Shown piece by piece: positions 21,691-32,495 of a stretch of DNA of 64,000 bases. The stretch comes from Nomia melanderi (taxonomy: Eukaryota; Arthropoda; Insecta; Hymenoptera; Halictidae). Position numbers and translations under genes: made by a program. How positions within the stretch are numbered: position 1 is the stretch's first letter; each line of letters opens with the position of its first letter. The stretch lies in contig NC_135003.1 in the NCBI RefSeq assembly GCF_051020985.1, positions 210,001 through 274,000 of the forward strand, given 5' to 3'. The notes beneath the pieces are model-generated. The model was given only the letters and a program-made list of their open reading frames with translations. It had not been told where the DNA came from and made no database searches.

Positions 21691-24600
21691 ATGAATTTAC
21701 GAATATTTCAGCCTCGTGTGGCCTAGCTGGGTTCCCATTTTTACCATTTTTTTTATGGAACTTAGTTTCACACGTTCATATACAATACATATACGCGATG
21801 ATCAACGTCATTTCATCTCGCATAAAGGAAATAATCTTCACGTGTGTAGATAATAAGTTTCACGTGTGTTTGTATTTAATATCGTAAACCATGGTGTAAC
21901 GTGTAGGAAGTTGATGCAATTCTTTTCTTGAGTTTTATTTGCATTTTATAAAGCATTTTATAATTTTTTGCGTTTAATAAAATATTGCGGCTATGAAGAT
22001 TGCTGTTGTTGCAAAATGAAAAGGATCTGGGACACGGATGGGTGAATAATATTACGTAGTATAAGAAAGTAAGTAAATTTGTTATGTTCTTGCACATAAT
22101 TCTCAGTGTAAAAACTTTATTATTAGGATTATTATAGTAATGGTAAGTATTAGCTGATTTTTTTCTCGAAAACCTAAAAAACTAGTTTAACTCTAAGTGA
22201 TAATTGAATGAATATCTATAAAGTATCTACATCCTGTGTTATTTTTGTTTAAATTTTTAAAAAGGATTGACTATATCTTACGAGGAGGGGTTGTAAACGG
22301 CGTAGCTTCGATTTTAACGAAATTCTGCGGAATTCTGTTATTCAACAGCCAAATACGATATTTTTTATTAGCTACAGGAACTCCAGTTTAAGGGGTGAAT
22401 CTACCTTCTAAGGTTCAGTGCACAATGGGGAACCTTTATGACACAAAGGACACAGTAGCAAGCGTATAAGTAGGGATACATTAATTCACATATTCAATTA
22501 TGTCGTCATACAGCATGTTATACTACGAAAGGGGGTGAATTTTTACGAGAAAATAAATTAAAAATGAAGAATATCTGGAATAAAATTCTATATATATTAA
22601 CCTTTTGGCTACAACGGGACTAGCCTCAAAGCTATACCTCTGTACGGTTTGACTATAAGGTTTGACGTGGTCTGCGGATCATAAATGTAGCACTGCGATT
22701 TCAGACTGATAAAATTTGCCACTGTACAATTACATCAGATTAAACTATAATGTGCACAGCCATCGATGATAGAGAAAGAATTGAACCATTATAGTGGTAT
22801 ACCATTCAAAAAGGCGAGGGCTTGAACAGAAAGGTTTGCTCCGCTAATGCTAGAGGAAGAGAGTGGGATATGGGCGTTCATTGTGTCGCTGATGTGAGAA
22901 GGCAACTGTCTTCCGCCTTTCGAGGCGGCAGCACAATAACGCTCGATGGAAATAGTTTCCAGCAAAAACTGGGTCATTCAGGTAACATATCCAATCAAGC
23001 AATAATAATGGCAACCTTGGAGGTGGAAACTAGGGCGAAGCCGGCGGCAAACAGGGATTCGGGATACGAAAATTGGAGCTCCGATACGATATCGCGGGGA
23101 AACGTACGAGTCCTTTCACACTTTACTTTCTCATCTAGCGTTCCTTGACCTTCATATCCATCGTTACTGTAGAAAAATAATTATTTCACCCTCTATGCCA
23201 CGAATTATGTCACTCTTACTTGTTCCTATTATCTGACATGAAAACCAAATTGTTTTCTATTGCACTTCTTTAATAAGGGACTGAAATTGGCTTAACGTAT
23301 TCTTTATTCTGAAAAAAATATGAAATGAAAAGATCGAAAATGTATTTGTTATACGATGCATGCCAATGAATTGTAAAGTTAACTTTGATTGAATCACGTA
23401 TTTCTTGAATCTGAATGTTTTTTATTATCATTGGATGTGACGGGTTATAATGTAAATTAAATTGATATGCCGTAAATTAAGTTACAAAAAGTTAAATTAA
23501 AATAATTTTAGAGCATGGAAGATTAAATTATACTGTTCAAAGTTCATGAAAAAGATTATAAATACTTCTTTGCATTAAACATGGACGAACAAGTTTAATA
23601 CCTTCAAGTCGTTCATTAAATTATTTTAAAACAGTATAACAACATAATGGTGGTTGATAAGAAATCTTAGAATTACTGAATCGTTTTAACCCACTGATCC
23701 TTAGATTCTTTAATGCGATTAAGCATGGAGAAGCTACACTATTATTTACGAAGGAATCGGTACAGCGAGGTTCACCAATGATACAACTCCGGAAATTCAT
23801 GAATTTTTAATGTCGTCGTTAAATGCATTCTCGTGAACTGTGAATTGTTATTCTTTAAAAACATTCAAGCAGTTTAAATACTTCCAATACACTTGGGCAG
23901 AAACAGAAAGGAAACAAAAATAAATAATTTACTTATCAAACAGTTCATTTACAATCAGCGAAGAATTAAAGTATACAGAACGTCATATTTAATTAACGCT
24001 AAAAATATAGACTAGTGGAAGTGCTCCGTTTTCTTTTTCAGCTTTATATTCGTAGTACGTCCACGTTTATTTTGAATGATGAATATTGATAACAAGAAAA
24101 TAGTATTTCATTTCGATTTAGAAAAAGTGAATAACATTTATATTTGCTAATCGCTTTTAATCGACTGAATTCGACTGAATTTTTAATCGACTGAATTTTG
24201 AATTCACTACAAGTATCACTCGATATTATAAAACAAAGGATTGGAAAGAAATGAAAAAGCTTCATATATTCTTGGGGCTTTCACTCGAAACCAAAAGGAT
24301 ATCACTAAACCATGTCCTAAAAAAATAAAATAATTTTTGTGTGTGTGTATCCAATATATTTTTCTGATAATTTTAAATTTTCAAAAATATTATGAATACA
24401 TATACAATTTTTATATAGAGAGACGCGAAGATTTTATAATCATCATTACCTTTTTAAATGCAATACCTAATAGAATCATTGAATATAATACCAAAGTATT
24501 TTGCTATTTCTTTATTCATTTCGTCGGTTTTTATTTTTCTTATAGTTCTTCCATTTTCTATTTAATCTTTTGAAAATAATATTAATCGCCTTTCTTACAA

Positions 24601-24731
24601 TTTAACTTTTTCGTTCCAACTTTGACGATGTCCCATTTCCGTTCACTTTCTTCATTTTTCTCATTAGCTCGGTTAATAGTGGACGGTTCGAGTTGCATTC
24701 ATTACTCTCGTGTTTCGTTCTCGTGACTCAC
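21691..24731. other. AT-rich intron with one coding-like plus-strand ORF
   Basis: Mostly AT-rich. The exception is 22795-23148, an open plus-strand frame of 117 codons with higher GC. It includes RDSGYENWSSDTI and contains a good donor (CATTCAG before gtaaca) at about 22980. No domain is recognised and no start methionine is well placed. A small repeat of cgactgaatt lies at 24160-24196, just inside the right part. Confidence 0.35.
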
Positions 24732-24782
24732 CCTGTACATAGCATCCATAACGGAGTCGCAGGGCGGGCGACGGAATTCAAT
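24732..24782 (-). CDS. CdGAPr: Candidate CdGAPr N-terminal exon (51 bases, phase 0)
   Basis: On the minus strand the acceptor cgtctttcgcag is followed by 17 open codons, IEFRRPPCDSVMDAMYR, and the donor AGG before gtgagt. Both borders are phase 0, so the exon could be inserted upstream of the 7253 exon without breaking frame. It also contains two ATGs. Splice signals of this quality occur by chance in a 45-kb intron, so this is a proposal. It needs RNA evidence. Confidence 0.35.
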
Positions 24783-25903
24783 CTGCGAAAGACGCGTAGA
24801 AACGTGGCCCAACCGCGCCCATCCTCGTTAGAATGACGCTTCGGAAAAACTATACGACGATGCTTCTCTCTTGCTTCCCTCCTTTTTTTCGTCGCTCGTA
24901 CTCCCGAATCAATAATCCTGAACAAGGAGCAGCCTTTCTTTGACCGTAGGAATTCAAAGGCCATCCCCTTTTGTCTGCATTCCGTCTTGCGAGAGGCTCG
25001 ACTTGCTTTTTCGATTCTTCGCACATATTGCGTCAAACGAGCGAATGAATGCGTTTTAATAACAGTTAGCTTGGCAAACACAAAATCTACTATATTTAAT
25101 ATCAAGGTCAATGTTTGCATAGCTTATCTTTATCAAATAAATTTTATTTTTCAAAATGGAACAACAACGGAAAGTATGTCATACCAGCTGCTTATTCAAT
25201 TGCTACAGTGAACAATAAGTTGTTTAAGCGTTTTTCTTCAACTTTTATCAAATGTGATACACGTGTCCGTCTTTCTATAAACATATTCTTTTTCTCAAAT
25301 AAAATTCATTCTTTACCTTCTGTAACCTTTATCATTTTTTCCCAATGAAAATAACATTTGCTGAAATTAAATCGTTACCAGTTCATTGAGGCGACAGAAA
25401 TTTACTTATTGATTGTTTATACAAATTCTCAGTTGTAGATTTATAAACAATATAGTTAGACAAAAATGTCAGTATTTTTATATTAAGGTGACATTCTGTT
25501 CATATCCGCACGTGTACAGTGTTAAACTTTATAAAATATTTATATCATTGCGTTTAAAAGGTTGAAAGATGCTATTCATGCGTAAGAAACCGCAGCTACT
25601 AATAATGGAGCAACTATTGATTTTATGCATTCGTGGCATTAGATGCAAACGCACAATAAATAACAACAGGAGAAAGTTTCCGATATCTTTATGCATTTAC
25701 AGTTCATATAGATCTTGAAAAGAAAAGAAAATCGTGACATTTATGCATCTCCATTTTTTTATATCATTTTCGAAATATAAAAAATATACGCGAAACAAAA
25801 TTCTATTTGATCTGATAATCAATAGTAAGGAGTGTAACATTTAATAATATTCTTGCTTCATCTTACTTTAGTGAAGTTTTTAATAGAGACGAGGAATTTC
25901 TGT

Positions 25904-27438
25904 TTAATACTAGATACACTAAAATGACCGGTTTAAATATGTATTCATAAACCTTTTACTTCAAATTAAATTTTAAAGTTCTTTGTAGGATTATGAAAAT
26001 TTTTATTTACATCTATCCGACTATTATTGTAAAAGATTCCGTTTATTGACTCCGTTTTTTCTGAGATGTGTATGTGGTATACCTACATATACCAACTGGT
26101 CAGAATGATCGGTTATTATTAAATTTTACCGAGTACTAATACAGCTTTGCATACTCCTCAATGTCTTTCCGATTAGTCCCTATTCTTATCATTTACGTCA
26201 TTTTCAATGTCAGGATTTCACTTTGCATTTTTGGATCTTCCTCTGTTTCCTCTATACACAGTAATGAAGCGCGACGTCTTTTCTGCTTTCATATCATTCT
26301 TTGCGTGCGTTTTTTATGGGCTGTCTGGGTAATGTTGGTTGGCTTCTGTGCTAAAAGTGTTACTGAAATTACATATTCACAGGTAATCACCAGTTGTACA
26401 GTTTTCATTACCAGTAGATTTTAATGATTGAGATATACAGCAGAAATTACAAACTGTGGTTTATTTTGTGAAGTTAGAGTTTTTTTGTAACTTCACATTA
26501 TTATTGGAATGGTAAGTAAATCGTTAGTAAATATTTTGGTACTACAAAATTTGAATTTTTAGAATTTTTTTTATCCAGGAATAAATTGTTATTGAAAAAT
26601 AGAAACCCTTTCGAAAGAGCCTGAATTACTGGAATACAGGAGTAACAACAGGCGAAGATTGCACTGGAGATGACGATAGTAATTTTTACCATGAAAATGG
26701 ACTCTGATACATATTTCGGGGAATTCACGCCAAAGAGAATTTGTATGTCCATCCTCAGATATCGACAGTGAAATGGAGAATATTTCCAATATACAAATAC
26801 GGAGGAAAACAATTAGGTTGCCATCAGATTCTGACGATAGTGATCAAGAGGTTGAAATTTCTGATAATGGGACTATGTGGACACAAATAAAACATGGATC
26901 TACTCCATGAAAACCACAGCGAAGTACCATTTTCAAAGCATTTGGTGGTTCTACAACATATACAAAAACAAATACAATCGAAAGTAAAATTTGCAATGCT
27001 ATTTTTTGATAATAAATAAAAGCATTACAAACTATATTAGGAAATGTACAGAATTGGAGGCTTCTAAAGTTCTTGGAAGAAAATGGATTCTATCAGAAGA
27101 AAAATAAACGCATTTTTGGCGATTTTATGTAGACGTGGTACGTATGAAGCTAAAAATCTAAAATTGTCTTGCTTATGGTCTAGAAAATAGGGATGAGTCC
27201 TGAAATTTGTAGAAAAACGATAACTAGGAAAGATTTTACGGATATTTTGCAATTTATACGCTTCGATATGAGAAATGAGCGAATTCGACGGCTGTAAAAC
27301 CATAAATTTTCCTTGATTTCAAACGTGCCTTGATCTCAAGCTTGCATTGACTAAATTAAAATATTTTTCGGCTAAATTAGGTATATATCAATCGGCCAGA
27401 AGCAGGTATATATTAATTCTTGGTATATCTAGTGTTAA
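25904..27438 (+). mobile_element. Decayed piggyBac-type DNA transposon
   Basis: Ends: TTAATACTAGATACACTA at 25904 and, in reverse complement at 27438, TTAACACTAGATATACCA, i.e. TTAA plus imperfect inverted repeats. The right half reads on the plus strand as a broken piggyBac-family transposase. An acidic N-terminus (SDSDDSDQEVEISDNG) starts at about 26820. NAFLAILCRRGTYEAKN and LSCLWSR are at 27105-27188 and SPEICRKTITRKDFTDILQF is at 27195-27252, followed by IRFD. It has several stops and at least one frameshift, and the catalytic DDE part is absent. At 1.5 kb it is internally deleted relative to typical autonomous elements of over 2 kb. Confidence 0.75.
26815..27298 (+). pseudogene. piggyBac transposase fragment, broken
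   Basis: This is the coding relic inside the element. It covers the acidic leader and the first part of the DDE_Tnp_1_7-type transposase domain up to RFDMRNERIRRL. In-frame stops follow GSTP (about 26911) and NAIF (about 27007), and the frame changes near 27190. Reading ends at TAA at about 27296, before any catalytic aspartate region. It cannot encode an active transposase. Confidence 0.75.
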
Positions 27439-28230
27439 ATATCATTTCTTTCTGTTCATTTATGAAAAATAATGAATTAACATAAATAATTCTAAAAAGT
27501 TTCGATATAACCTTTTATAAAAAATGAATTTAAGTTACTAGAACTATTGACTGATCAAGGTGATGAGATTCTCCAACATTTTATTAAAACATCGCGGTTA
27601 CGAAGACTATTATTAAAGCAAATGGTGTCAGAAAGTTTCTAAAAGCAAGGATCAAACAAAAAATTTTATTTCTTTTGCTCACAGTTTTACCATGTTCTCT
27701 TTAACATACGTCGCTAAACTTCGTTAGAATATGTTACTGCATTTTGTAAGCTAGAATTTGCACTGTATACACAAAGTTCTGCAGTAGTCTCATTAGTAAA
27801 CTGCAGATTTTATGTATCTTCGACAAACACGACCACGTGTAATCCAAAACAGAAATAATTTCAGCAGAAATTATGAGCGTTAAGTTTTAACATACCTTCA
27901 ACTTACTAAAGTTTTTAAGGCAAGAAACAAATTTCTATTCGACTCTTATTTCTTCGAATTCTTTCAAAACCTTCGATTTCATACAGGGATCTGCAGGGTG
28001 CCCATTACAACCGACAAGTTACAATCACTGTAGAAACATATTTAAATACACTCATGTACAAATAAACCATTCAAACATTAAAAAACATTTGTGGTCCACA
28101 AATATACGCTAATTCCATCCTTCCACCATAAATCACAAACCACTGCCAAAAACCGTGTACCGAGATCTCCCACCATTAACTTAAAAACACGTGTCATCAA
28201 CGATTAATTACATCAGATCCGATTCATTCA

Positions 28231-28780
28231 GCGGCCGCTCATAAATAAAGATGCCAATTAGAGTGTTCCCGGCGAGTGTGCGTGCACGTGTTTTTTATTT
28301 CACCCAGTATTCCCGACAACTTTCCCGTTTCCTCGGTAACGCTGTCCGCACTAAGAAAAATTCTATTTCTGGCGCGGACATAAAATTTCGCACGCCATTA
28401 TTTACGTCTGCTCTTTTCTTCCGATCGGCGCGAGCGCGGCTGCCCCGGGTGATTGGAATATCCTGTCGAGCGTGAAAACCCATCCCACAATATTTTACCG
28501 AGCGCTAACAACGACCGACGGAATAAACGCGCGGACTGAGCGCATCCACCGGCGCGGCTCGGCGGATTCCTTCTCGCGGAACCTCCGCCCGATGGAAACC
28601 GATCGTCAATCATTCCATTAATCAATCCGGCTGGACCCGGCCGCGAGAAAGCGGTGACTTTCATTTTATTAATCATTCGAGCGGATCGATTGACACGTTT
28701 GCTCTATTTTATGGCCGGAATTATGCGTTCAAGAGCGGAAAAGAAAGGAAGGGGAACGCATTCGCAGCGCTCTTGACTAC
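28231..28780. promoter_or_regulatory. GC-rich intronic island
   Basis: Strongly GC- and CpG-rich block in AT-rich flanks. ORFs of 62-92 codons are open on both strands without domain similarity. Inferred cis-regulatory module. Confidence 0.3.
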
Positions 28781-29348
28781 AGAACAAACCGACTGTTAGA
28801 AATGGATGAAACTGTTGCGCGATAAAAGCTGAGGATTAAGAACAACGAACCATGGATGGTTTCGTTGTTTTATTGTACGAGAACGGATTTCTGTACCTCG
28901 GAGCCGGACTAATTGAAGTTGGCTTGCTTTCTTTTTAAATTAATTATGCGTATCGTCTTACGGACCTTTGTTTTATTTCGCCAGTAGGATTGGGTTATGC
29001 AAGGTGCGATCGCAAAATTTGAGGATGTAATTTGGGAAACGCGATGTGAGTGATTTTTAGAATTTCAAATTTGAGAATTTCATCGTCCGAGTTTCTGTTG
29101 TGATTAGTTTTAATGAAAGTTCTCGGAAAGATGTCACTTTATGGAGAGCTTGTGACCTGATATTCTATTTTACTCAGTTTAGCACACTTCTGAAAGTTGA
29201 ACAAGTTATAGAAATTGAATCTCAATTCGAAGGATGTTGAGTAAGATATTTTTGGAAAAATGATTTTAAATCAATCACCGCTGAAAATCGTAGAACACGT
29301 GAGACATGTTTTCGTAAAAGAAATAACTCAACTGCATAAAGACCATAG

Positions 29349-29548
29349 TTAACATTAAATGTACTACGCCTGGTCAAATGACCCTTCCGAATGAAAAAAA
29401 TGCATGTATAGTTTTTCGTTCTTGTTAAAAACAAATGTTATTATTCAAAAGTTACTTTGTGCATTGTTTCCGTATCAAATTAACATCCACCTATATTCCC
29501 TTCGCAAAAATATGATTGGTAGCTATGTGCCGGTACGTTTAGTGTTAC
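29349..29548. mobile_element. TTAA-family MITE
   Basis: Left end TTAACATTAAATGTACTACG. The right end in reverse complement is TAACACTAAACGTACCGGCA; its outer TTAA has become TTAC (GTAA in reverse complement). Length is 200 bases, no ORF. The ends are nearly identical to those of the copy at 33677-33936. Confidence 0.65.
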
Positions 29549-30436
29549 TAAAACTAATAGAAAAGCTTGTGGAATAAACAACAGAAAATAATATTTCCCA
29601 ATTTCATATTCTAACATCACACCTATCGTAGTTTGCGAATTATGTCCCAGAATTTTCTGAATCCATCTTACATTTATGCTACGTATGAATTATTAATAAT
29701 AGAATGAATTACTTTCAAAGTAACCATGCTACTGAGGATGGTTATTAACAGAATTTAATCGAATTAATATCAGTACCCCGCGCTTTCAGTTGATCCATCA
29801 TGTTCATGGTGTATCAATTATTTAGTCAACAATCGAGATTTACACCTATATTTTTGTGCGCGTAAGTTATGTTTACTGAATAAGTCAATCAATTGGGGAG
29901 GGACATAAGTGTGCCATAGAAATGGGAGATAACAAATGTATAAAGTTTACATACTAGAAGATAATAGAAAAGGTGTAAATTATAACTTGCTTTACATTCA
30001 AATGACTGTACATTATTTCCGGTAGATTTTCCCGAAGAATAATGACTTCCGCGTTAAAAAATGAATAATAAGTAAGATCATTAAAAATGTATGAGTTTAT
30101 TAAATATATTAGCAATATTTTTAACGAATTCAGTGATTTCCTTCTACGGAAATAAAAGAGAAAGGTCTCACGAGCAATCTTTCAAGAGTTAACATTAGGG
30201 TGATGTAATAAATGTTTCCGGCGTTGCGTCGATCATGAAACAAGAATAAATAAACTGCAAGCGTCTTCAATTAATTATTTGCTTTATGCATCAATTCGTA
30301 AATGAAGAATGAAATAGAAATTAGTTTGTTCCCATCGAAACTATTATAAAAGTAAAAAGACAATAGAAATGTTCCATTGAATTCCGTAAGATTCAATCGT
30401 ATTTTGAAGCAGAATTAAAAATCTGTATCATTCTGC

Positions 30437-30597
30437 TAACCACCAAATAGTTCCTAGATGACCATCGAGCGACTATCGATTGACCATTGACTAACCATCT
30501 AGTAATCTTCAACTGACCATTGATTGACCGACAAATGACCATAGTCTGACCACCGACTAACCATCGTGTGACCACTCGTTGACTAGCGATCTACCAT
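30437..30597. repeat. Degenerate ACCAT/ACCAC tandem array
   Basis: About eleven copies of (G/A)ACCA(T/C) spaced 7-20 bases apart, with units such as tgaccattgactaaccat. On the minus strand it gives a short repetitive frame containing TRWLV and NGQ words. It is a minisatellite-like array and not a gene. Confidence 0.75.
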
Positions 30598-31880
30598 ATT
30601 AGTTCTCCTTACGCGAATCTGTATTATTAGGGGATAACAATGACAGAATGAGACAACATTAAGTTTACACCATCGTGTGTCAACTTAATCGAAACCTTTT
30701 CCAAAAAAATTATTAAAGGAATTTCAACGTATAATATTTGTTTATTTGGTACTCCATGAAGATGAATAAGAAAATTAATCTTTTTCGTCAATTTGAATTC
30801 ATAAAATTAAAATTCATTAAACTATGTGTCATCCATTTTATTCGGCAAATTTCTTTGAGCGTATTTATTTATTAACATTTATTGATACAAGATCGTATAA
30901 ATGTAATATTGAAAAAGAAAACAACAAAAGTTTGTCGGCAACATAATATAATGAATATTTTATTTTAACATTTAAACTTGGAATAAATATTTAAAACGAA
31001 AATAGATAACACGTCATAGAAATGTTGCATGTGTAGAATATTTAAAACAATAAATAAAATAGAATTTAAAAGGAGATGTAGTTAAAACACACTGGAACCT
31101 ATAATATATTATTAAAATTACATCTATTTCAAGAGTCATTAAACAGACGCAGAATTCTCTTCGAGACGAACTTATATATCATTAAAACCCGAGAGTAGAC
31201 GATTAATTACGAAAGCGATATCATTATATCTTGTCGAATCACTCGCTTTGCAATCGATGTATCGAAATCTCTTCATTGAGAGAGAATACCGGTAATGGCC
31301 GTGAATCATTAAGATATCGTGAATCGCCCGGAAATGGAGAGACATGACGAAAGCGATCATCGACCAAAACGCAGGTGCATAAGAAATGTTCTCACTTAAC
31401 ATATATCCTTACACGAATTCAATTAATAATTATTTTAAGATCTATTAATAAGGTTTCCATTCTTTTCACTTTTTTTATTTTAATTTGATTCGCTTCGTTT
31501 AAACCTTTTACAGCAAATATGGCCTTACTTATTATACTTCAACTTTTGCCACATTTATTTCTTTATTTGTTTATACGTGTCTATCTATTTGTATTTCTTG
31601 TTTTGCTGCACTTTAAGTCCTTTTTTTCTGTAAGAGCGCGTACACAATAAAATTTTAATATTTCCCCGCCATTTTGATATAAATAGTAAGTATTTACGTT
31701 TATAGTAACAAGTAATGTAACTTTCGAGGCATTAGCGTAACGTTAAAATCAAACGTTTTTGCAACCACGAAATCAGTTAATTAAGAAAAATTAAAATTCT
31801 CCCAAGTTAATGGACAATGATATGCATCAACTAATTACATCGATACGTATGAAACCATTCTCGAATAAAAACAGACGACG

Positions 31881-32495
31881 CGAATGACGGTTGAGCAACT
31901 CGTTTCAATGAATATTAAAGTTCAATATGTCGTTGTCGACGTAGTAATAATGACATAGAAATAATTCTCGATAATTATGCAGGAATCCTCGTAGACCTAA
32001 ATTAAAAGGGAAACATCGTGGCTGGTACGCAAGAACCGCATAAACATAACGCGCAGGAACACGCCTTAAACCTTTCGCGACTGAAGAAAGCGAAGTCCGC
32101 GCGGGCAAATTAATGAATTTTCCATTTGCATTCAATTAAACGGAGCCAGGCCCCGTATCCGAGTTGCGAACACATGATAAACATTTAGCTAGTCGAACCC
32201 GGGAGTAATTGCGCTAAAAAGTAATGGGTAAGAAGGTTCTAATTAATTGCGCCCGGCGAGCGTATGTTTCTCATGGCACGAATGGAACGCTCGTTCATAA
32301 GCTCCGGGGCCCCGGCCGTGTTTTCTTTCGCGGATGCTCCTTTTTTCATCGAAGTCTACTAGCGACCGCGTTGAACACATATGTCGGGCTGGTTCTTGTC
32401 GGCTCTTCGCAGTCACCGCGGCCAGTTAACACGCTCGCGACGCCCAGCGAAATTCATAAAACCCGTTGCCACCCCGAGGTTCATTATTTTACATG
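31881..32495. promoter_or_regulatory. GC-rich intronic island
   Basis: A 600-base CpG-containing island with overlapping short ORFs on both strands. No domain and no splice arrangement is convincing. Inferred regulatory. Confidence 0.3.

Larger units (their letters stand above)
24783..28230. other. AT-rich intron around a piggyBac relic
   Basis: AT-rich DNA on both sides of the element at 25904-27438. The stretch 24783-25110 is moderately GC-rich with a minus-strand open frame but no domain. Nothing else was recognised. Confidence 0.45.
28781..31880. other. AT-rich intron with MITE and tandem array
   Basis: No coding signal. It contains a MITE at 29349-29548 and a degenerate ACCAT array at 30437-30597 (both listed). 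A small GC rise at about 31160-31400 was noted. Confidence 0.5.
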
